From assembly GCA_026126125.1 (NCBI GenBank), contig JAHCJW010000005.1:1-61859 (forward strand): a stretch of DNA of 61,859 nucleotides, in the 5' to 3' direction. Below, piece by piece: positions 56,713 to 61,859 of the stretch; the first letter of the stretch is position 1; each line of letters starts with the position of its first letter. The notes beneath the pieces were generated by a model. It was given only the letters and a program-made list of their open reading frames with translations. It was not told the DNA's origin and ran no database searches. The position numbers were made by a program, and so were the translations under genes. The stretch is from Devosia sp. (GTDB lineage Bacteria > Pseudomonadota > Alphaproteobacteria > Rhizobiales > Devosiaceae).

Positions 56713-57519
56713 ATGCAAACGCAATCGATCGACACCAGCTATGGGCGCATTGCTTATCGAATGAGCGCGGGGACAGGTCCGACGCTGGTGCTCGTGCACT
56801 CCAATTCGTCCAGCGGCGGTATTTTCGTCCCCCAGTTTTCCGCCTTTGGCGAACGCTTGCGGCTGATCGCACTCGACCTGCCCGGCCATGGAGAGTCGGA
56901 CGATCTGGCGGACCCGTCCGGGTATGGTCTGATGAATTTTGCCGCCTGCGTGGGGGAGGTGCTGGACCGACTGGACATCGACACGCCGCTGGTGGCCGGC
57001 TTTTCGCTGGGTGGCCATGTCGCGCTGGAAATGACGCGCATGCGCAGGCTGGCCGGGGTGGCGATCGTCGGCTCGCCCCCCTTTGCCAAGGACCCCGCGC
57101 GGATCGGCGAGGCCTTTCCACCCGACCCGGTGGGGGCCTTGTCCTTTGTGGGCGAACTCGACGCGACGCAGGTAGCCGCCTTCGCCGATGGGCTGAGCGA
57201 TGGGCGGGGACATGAACCGCCATGGCGGGAACTGGTGCGCCGGACCGACCCTGCCATGCGGGCTGCGCTCGGGGCGAGCCTGTTCGCCCCCGAGGCCGGT
57301 GACCAGCGGCTGTTGGCGGAAACCTGCCCGGTCCCGCTCGCCGTCATCAACGGCGCCAACGACCGCTTCATCGATCTCGACTATATCGATAGCTTGGCCT
57401 ATGCCAATCTGTGGTCGGGCCGCACGCACCGGATTGCCGGCGCGAGCCACGCCCCTTTTCATAGCCGGCCCGATGCCTTCAATGCCCTGCTCGGGCAGCT
57501 GATCGACAGCGTGTTTTAA
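56713..57519 (+). CDS. Alpha/beta hydrolase
   Basis: A 268-residue hydrolase. LVLVHSNSSSGGIF is the oxyanion-hole strand, LDLPGHGESDD follows, and the nucleophile elbow is GFSLGG. AVINGANDRFIDLDY probably holds the acid and ASHAPFHSRPDAF the catalytic His. No signal peptide. ATG 56713 is chosen because GGGAGAAG lies six bases before it. Divergent from the LuxR-type gene; the 118-base gap holds both promoters. Substrate unknown (ester or lactone hydrolase). A quorum-quenching role is possible but untested. Confidence 0.88.
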   Translation: MQTQSIDTSYGRIAYRMSAGTGPTLVLVHSNSSSGGIFVPQFSAFGERLRLIALDLPGHGESDDLADPSGYGLMNFAACVGEVLDRLDIDTPLVAGFSLGGHVALEMTRMRRLAGVAIVGSPPFAKDPARIGEAFPPDPVGALSFVGELDATQVAAFADGLSDGRGHEPPWRELVRRTDPAMRAALGASLFAPEAGDQRLLAETCPVPLAVINGANDRFIDLDYIDSLAYANLWSGRTHRIAGASHAPFHSRPDAFNALLGQLIDSVF

Positions 57520-57567
57520 GGGCAATCTGACGTCGACGCGCCGGAATGGCCGAACCTGGAGTGAGCG

Positions 57568-58905
57568 ATGCGGATTGCCATGATCGGCAGCGGCTATGTG
57601 GGGCTGGTGAGCGGGGCCTGCTTTGCCGATTTTGGCCATGAGGTGATCTGCGTCGATCGCGACGAGAAAAAAATCGCGGCGCTGGATGCGGGACGGATGC
57701 CGATCTTCGAGCCGGGGCTCGATGTGCTGGTGGCCGAAAATGTCAAAGCCGGGCGTCTGCGCTTCACCACGGGGCTGGCCGAGGCGGTGCGCGGCGCCGA
57801 GGTGGTGTTCATCGCCGTGGGCACGCCGTCGCGGCGCGGCGACGGCCATGCCGATCTCAGCCATGTGCATGCGGCGGCGGCCGAAGTGGCGGGGGCGCTG
57901 AGCGGCTTTGCCGTGGTGGTGACCAAATCCACCGTTCCGGTCGGCACGGGCGATGCGGTCGAGGCGATCATGCGGGCGGCCAATCCGCAGGCCGATATCG
58001 CCGTGGTCTCCAATCCCGAATTCTTGCGCGAGGGGGCAGCGATCGAGGATTTCAAGCGGCCCGACCGGATCGTGGTGGGCACCGATGACGCGCGCGCCCG
58101 CGCGGTGATGACCGAAATCTACCGCCCGCTCTCGCTCAACCAGCCGCCGCTGATCTTCGTTGACCGGCGCACGGCGGAATTGACCAAATATGCCGGCAAC
58201 GCCTTTCTCGCCATGAAGATCGCCTTCATCAACGAAATCGCCGATCTGTGTGAAAAAACCGGGGCCAATGTGCAGGACGTGGCGCGCGGCATCGGGCTCG
58301 ACCGGCGGATCGGCGCCGAATTTCTCCATGCCGGGCCGGGCTTCGGCGGCTCGTGCTTTCCCAAGGACACGCTGGCGCTGGTCAGGACGGCGCATGATTT
58401 CGGGAGCCCGCTGCAATTGGTGGAAACCACCATCGCGCTCAACGAGACGCGCAAGGCGGGGCTGGGTGAAAGGGTGATCGCGGCGATGGGCGGGGCGGTA
58501 AGAGGCAAGACCATTGCCGTTCTGGGGCTCACCTTCAAGCCGAACACCGACGATATGCGCGACGCGCCATCGCTGCCCTTGATCGCGGCCCTGCAGGCGG
58601 CGGGCGCGACGATCCGCGCCTTCGACCCCGAGGGCATGGCAATGGCGCAGACGCTGCTGGACGAGGTGAGCTATGGCGAGGACGCCTATGACGCGGCGGC
58701 GGGCGCGCATGGGCTGGTGCTGGTGACGGAGTGGAACGCCTTTCGCTCGCTCGACCTTCTGCGGCTGCGCGCGGCGATGGCGGCGCCCCATTTCATCGAT
58801 CTGCGCAATGTCTATCGAGACAAGGAGATGGCGGCGGCGGGCTTTGCCTATTCGAGCATCGGCCGGCCCGGGCGGGCGGAAGCGCCGGAGGCTGTGGCGC
58901 CATGA
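57568..58905 (+). CDS. ugd: UDP-glucose 6-dehydrogenase
   Basis: A 445-residue enzyme oxidising UDP-glucose to UDP-glucuronate in two NAD-dependent steps. [34 protein letters not shown] is the Rossmann domain, [15 protein letters not shown] and [26 protein letters not shown] the middle domain, and [11 protein letters not shown] contains catalytic C263. [16 protein letters not shown] closes the sugar-binding domain. Overlaps the epimerase start by ATGA, opening a surface-polysaccharide operon. Confidence 0.95.
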   Translation: MRIAMIGSGYVGLVSGACFADFGHEVICVDRDEKKIAALDAGRMPIFEPGLDVLVAENVKAGRLRFTTGLAEAVRGAEVVFIAVGTPSRRGDGHADLSHVHAAAAEVAGALSGFAVVVTKSTVPVGTGDAVEAIMRAANPQADIAVVSNPEFLREGAAIEDFKRPDRIVVGTDDARARAVMTEIYRPLSLNQPPLIFVDRRTAELTKYAGNAFLAMKIAFINEIADLCEKTGANVQDVARGIGLDRRIGAEFLHAGPGFGGSCFPKDTLALVRTAHDFGSPLQLVETTIALNETRKAGLGERVIAAMGGAVRGKTIAVLGLTFKPNTDDMRDAPSLPLIAALQAAGATIRAFDPEGMAMAQTLLDEVSYGEDAYDAAAGAHGLVLVTEWNAFRSLDLLRLRAAMAAPHFIDLRNVYRDKEMAAAGFAYSSIGRPGRAEAPEAVAP

Positions 58906-59924
58906 GGGTGTTTGTCACCGGCACGGCCGGCTTTATCGGCTTTCACCTGGCGCGGCGCCTTCTGGCCGACGGGCATGAGGTGGTCGGCTATGATGGCATG
59001 ACGCCCTATTATGACGTGGCGCTGAAGCGGGCGCGGCACGCCCTGTTGCGCCAATCGAGCGGGTTTGTCGCCATCGAGGCGATGCTGGAGGACAGCGCGG
59101 CCCTCAACCGCGCGGTGGCCGATTTTGCGCCCGAAATCATCGTCCACCTCGCCGCCCAGGCGGGGGTGCGCTATAGTCTGGAGGCGCCGCAGACCTATAT
59201 CGACACCAATCTGACGGGCATGTTCAACCTGCTCGAAGCGGCGCGGCAGGCAAGGCCCAGCCATCTTCTGTTTGCCTCGACCTCCTCGGTCTATGGCGGC
59301 AACGAGGCCATGCCCTTTGCCGAGGTCGACCGCACCGATTTTCCGGTGTCGCTTTATGCGGCAACCAAGAAGGCGGGCGAGGCGATGAGCCATGCGCACG
59401 CCCATCTTCATGGCCTGCCTACCACCTGTTTTCGCTTCTTCACCGTCTATGGCCCCTGGGGGCGGCCGGACATGGCGCTGTTCAAATTCGTTTCGGCCAT
59501 CGAGCGGGGCGAGACGATCGAGGTCTATGGCATGGGGCGGATGCGGCGCGACTTCACCTATATCGACGATCTCGTCGAAGCCATCGTGCGGCTGATGGCA
59601 ACACCGCCGGAAAGCGGGCAGCCGGTGCCGATCGAGGGGGGGCGCGATTCGCTCTCGCCGGTGGCGCCCTGGCGCAGCGTCAATATCGCCGGCGGGCAGC
59701 AGGTGGAGCTGATGGATTTCATCGCCGCCATCGAAACGCAGCTGGGCCGGCAGGCGGAAAAGATCATGCTGCCCATGCAGGCCGGCGATGTGGTGGCCAC
59801 CGAGGCCGATGCGCGCCTCCTCGCAGCCCTGATCGGCTATGTGCCCCAGACCCGGGTCGCCGAAGGGGTCGCAGCCTTTGTCGAGTGGTATCGCGACTGG
59901 CGCCAAGGCGGCGGCGCGGGCTGA
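58902..59924 (+). CDS. NAD-dependent epimerase, likely UDP-glucuronate 4-epimerase
   Basis: A 340-residue extended [33 protein letters not shown] is the NAD site, [11 protein letters not shown] and [11 protein letters not shown] (YxxxK) the catalytic motifs. [52 protein letters not shown] is typical of UDP-glucuronate epimerases. Together with the dehydrogenase it would deliver UDP-galacturonate for polysaccharide or lipopolysaccharide synthesis. The start is fixed by the ATGA overlap. Confidence 0.93.
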   Translation: MRVFVTGTAGFIGFHLARRLLADGHEVVGYDGMTPYYDVALKRARHALLRQSSGFVAIEAMLEDSAALNRAVADFAPEIIVHLAAQAGVRYSLEAPQTYIDTNLTGMFNLLEAARQARPSHLLFASTSSVYGGNEAMPFAEVDRTDFPVSLYAATKKAGEAMSHAHAHLHGLPTTCFRFFTVYGPWGRPDMALFKFVSAIERGETIEVYGMGRMRRDFTYIDDLVEAIVRLMATPPESGQPVPIEGGRDSLSPVAPWRSVNIAGGQQVELMDFIAAIETQLGRQAEKIMLPMQAGDVVATEADARLLAALIGYVPQTRVAEGVAAFVEWYRDWRQGGGAG

Positions 59925-59943
59925 AGCGAGGAGCGCCCCCCCC

Positions 59944-61050
59944 GTGAAGCTGATGTTCTTTTATCGGGACCTGCAGAATGGCGGCGTGCAGAAGAACATG
60001 CTGCGGCTGGCCGAAGGGCTGGTGGCGCGGGGCCATGCGGTCGATTTCCTCATCGCCCGGTCGGGGCCGAACGAATTTGCCGTGCCCGAGGGGGTGAAGC
60101 TGGTGCGTTGCGCCGGGCACAATCCCGTTTCGCTGCTCATCGAGCTGGTAAAGCAGATCGACCAGCGGCGGCCGGATGTCATCTACACCGCCATGCCGAA
60201 TTACAATGGCGTGGCGCTGCTGGCGCGTCTGGTGTCGCGGCACAAACCCAGGATCGTCATTTCCGAACGCAGCCATAATGGGGCCGAACGGGCCCATGCC
60301 CGGTGGGGGTTCTATAGCCTGTCGCTGTTGGCGGCCCCTTTTCTCTATCCCTTGGCCGACCGTATCCTGGCGGTGTCGGCGGAGACGGCGGAAAGCCTGG
60401 CGCAAAGCACCGGCATGGCCCGGGCGCGCATCGGGGTGCTGCACAATCCGGTGGTCAGCCCGGCGCTCGAGCGGGCGGCCGCGGAGGGGTTGCACCATGC
60501 CTGGCTGGAGCCGCCCTTCGAGCTGCTGCTGGCGGTGGGGCGGCTGACGGGGCAAAAGGATTATCCCACCCTATTGGCCGCCTTTGCCCTGCTTTTGGCC
60601 CAAAGGCCGAATGCACGGCTGGTCATTCTGGGCGAGGGAGAGGCACACGCGGCGCTCCTGGCCCAGGCGAGGGCTCTGGGCATTGCCGAGCAGGTGCAAT
60701 TTGCCGGGTTCGACGCCAATCCCTATCGCTGGATGGCGCGGGCAAGCCTGTTCGTCCTCACCTCGCTCTGGGAAGGCCTGCCGACCGTGATCATCGAGGC
60801 GCTGGCCTGTGGCGCCACCATCGTCGCCACCGACAGCCCCAGCGGGCCACGGCAGATCCTCGGCACGGATGGTCGGCTCGGCTATCTCGCCCCGGTGGGC
60901 GACAGCGCGGCGATTGCCCAGGCGCTGAGCCTGGCCCTCGATCACCGGCTCGATGGCGCCGCCTTGCGCGCGGCGGCGCAGACCTATTCGAGCGAGGCGG
61001 CGGTGCTCGGATTTGACGCCATGCTGGCCGAACTGGTTGGCGCGACATGA
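59944..61050 (+). CDS. Glycosyltransferase (GT4/GT1 fold)
   Basis: A 368-residue GT-B glycosyltransferase. KLMFFYRDLQNGGVQKNMLRLAEGLVARGH opens the acceptor domain. LLAVGRLTGQKDYPTLLAAFALL, ARLVILGEGEAHAALLAQA and LTSLWEGLPTVIIEALACGATIVATD carry the E-x7-E nucleotide-sugar motif. It starts at GTG 59944, with GAGGAG ten bases upstream and a run of eight C in between. Acts on the cytoplasmic face using sugar nucleotides such as UDP-uronate; acceptor unknown. Confidence 0.9.
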   Translation: MKLMFFYRDLQNGGVQKNMLRLAEGLVARGHAVDFLIARSGPNEFAVPEGVKLVRCAGHNPVSLLIELVKQIDQRRPDVIYTAMPNYNGVALLARLVSRHKPRIVISERSHNGAERAHARWGFYSLSLLAAPFLYPLADRILAVSAETAESLAQSTGMARARIGVLHNPVVSPALERAAAEGLHHAWLEPPFELLLAVGRLTGQKDYPTLLAAFALLLAQRPNARLVILGEGEAHAALLAQARALGIAEQVQFAGFDANPYRWMARASLFVLTSLWEGLPTVIIEALACGATIVATDSPSGPRQILGTDGRLGYLAPVGDSAAIAQALSLALDHRLDGAALRAAAQTYSSEAAVLGFDAMLAELVGAT

Positions 61051-61859
61051 AGGTGCTGGCGCTGACCAGCGAATTTCCGCCCTTTGTCGGCGGCATCGGC
61101 ACCTATGCGGCCGAGTTGGCGCGGGCGGCGCAGGGGCTGGGCGTCGAGGTGACGCTGGCGGCGCCCGATTACGGGCTGGACCTTGAGGCATCCGATCGCC
61201 GCGATTTTCCCTTCGCGGTGATGCGCTATTCCGGCGGGCCGCACCGGGCGGCGATGCTGCCGGCCAAATTCGAGGTGACGCGGCGCCTGCTGCAGCGCGG
61301 CGGGTTCGAGCTGGTGCATGCGATGGACTGGCCGTTTTTCCTGCCGGCGGCGCTTTGCGCGCGCCAGCTGCCGCGCCTTCATAGCGTGCACGGCTCGGAG
61401 ATCGCCGTCATGGCGCAGCCGTTGAAGCGGGCTGCCATCGCGGCGGCGGGCGTGTTTGCCGGCGAGAGCCGCGTGCTCGGCGTCAGCCGTTTCACCATCG
61501 AGTTGTTTCGCCGCCAGTTTGCCCAGGTGCCAGCGGCAAATACCGGTTTCGTTCCGCTGGGGGTGGGGCGAGACTGGCTGGCCTATCGCGAGCAGCCGGA
61601 TCGCAAGGCGCTTGGCTTGCCGCAGGACCGGCTGGTGGTGCTGACGCTGGCGCGTCTTACCCGCCGCAAGGGGCATCTGCAGGCGCTCGCGGCGCTCGAA
61701 TGCCTGCCTCAAGCGCTGAAAGCCCGGGTCTTTTATGCCATCGCCGGGCCGGACGGGGAGCCGGACTACAGGCGCGAACTCGACAGCGCCATCGCGGCGA
61801 GCACGGTGCCGGTGGGGCGGTTCGCCGGGCACGACCGGGCGGGCGTGATGGCGCTGTGT
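61047..61859 (+). CDS. Glycosyltransferase, C-terminally truncated by the window
   Basis: Starts with ATG 61047 overlapping the previous stop (ATGA) and stays open to the last base, giving 271 visible residues. KVLALTSEFPPFVGGIGTYAAELARAAQGLGVEVTLAAPDY is a GT-B (GT4) N-terminus. RLHSVHGSEIAVM and VLTLARLTRRKGHLQALAALECLP mark the donor-domain start. The E-x7-E motif would lie just outside. It is the fourth gene of the polysaccharide operon, which probably continues. Confidence 0.9.
   Translation, partial: MKVLALTSEFPPFVGGIGTYAAELARAAQGLGVEVTLAAPDYGLDLEASDRRDFPFAVMRYSGGPHRAAMLPAKFEVTRRLLQRGGFELVHAMDWPFFLPAALCARQLPRLHSVHGSEIAVMAQPLKRAAIAAAGVFAGESRVLGVSRFTIELFRRQFAQVPAANTGFVPLGVGRDWLAYREQPDRKALGLPQDRLVVLTLARLTRRKGHLQALAALECLPQALKARVFYAIAGPDGEPDYRRELDSAIAASTVPVGRFAGHDRAGVMALC

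Noticed and set aside
56650-58791. 713-codon minus-strand open frame
   Set aside because: Lies opposite the alpha/beta hydrolase and ugd; composition (His/Arg/Gln-rich) is that of an antisense frame.

Overview
The window is GC-rich, densely coded chromosomal DNA of an alphaproteobacterium, most likely Hyphomicrobiales (Rhizobiales) close to Devosia/Pelagibacterium. The genus-level guess is inference. It rests on the gene styles (UgpC-type sugar ABC systems, M81/MlrC proteins, an alphaproteobacterial che operon, DUF4214 protein), frequent ATGA gene overlaps, and a dispersed repeat of rhizobial type. No rRNA, tRNA, CRISPR array, transposase or phage gene was seen.

Layout. 1-5.8 kb: the end of a PPK2 polyphosphate kinase, then sugar-acid genes (KDG-type kinase, divergent mannitol/fructuronate dehydrogenase, TIM-barrel isomerase) and a PAS-GGDEF diguanylate cyclase. 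5.8-9.5 kb: a complete ferric-siderophore ABC operon. 9.7-15.9 kb: LysR regulator, TauE/SafE exporter, DUF1624 acyltransferase, RecQ, a small basic protein gene broken by one in-frame TGA, and a 3-methyladenine glycosylase. 15.9-19.8 kb: a D-serine dehydratase/D-threonine aldolase-fold enzyme, an SDR and RidA, divergent from an M81 protein. 20.1-28.6 kb: a seven-gene minus-strand locus for amino-sugar oligosaccharides (Gfo/Idh oxidoreductase, ABC transporter, RpiR regulator, GH20 hexosaminidase). 29-33.8 kb: NTF2-like protein, MFS transporter, second M81 protein, DeoR regulator and a hydratase.

33.8-43.5 kb: a compact minus-strand chemotaxis operon, STAS-cheY-cheA-cheW-mcp-cheW-cheR-cheB, closed by an unusual soluble MCP-like protein that carries a CheZ-like D-x-T-x-Q motif. 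44-46.3 kb: a LacI regulator, a perfect 21-base palindrome and several very small genes. 46.4-48.8 kb: a phosphonate fragment (DUF1045, phnM, phnN) without the C-P lyase core. 48.9-53.9 kb: glycerate kinase, a sugar 1-dehydrogenase and Tex. 53.9-56.6 kb: a secreted RTX/DUF4214 protein with a CT-N12-AG palindrome upstream, next to a LuxR-type regulator. 56.7 kb to the end: an alpha/beta hydrolase, then a polysaccharide operon (UDP-glucose dehydrogenase, epimerase, two glycosyltransferases) that runs off the window.

Two repeat families occupy the intergenic spaces: a roughly 105-base element with several copies, and REP/BIME-like CCCTCTCCCCTGAGGGG palindromes. The observations I rank highest are the CheZ-like/MCP-like protein, the candidate lux-type box, and the nonsense codon at an expected tryptophan.
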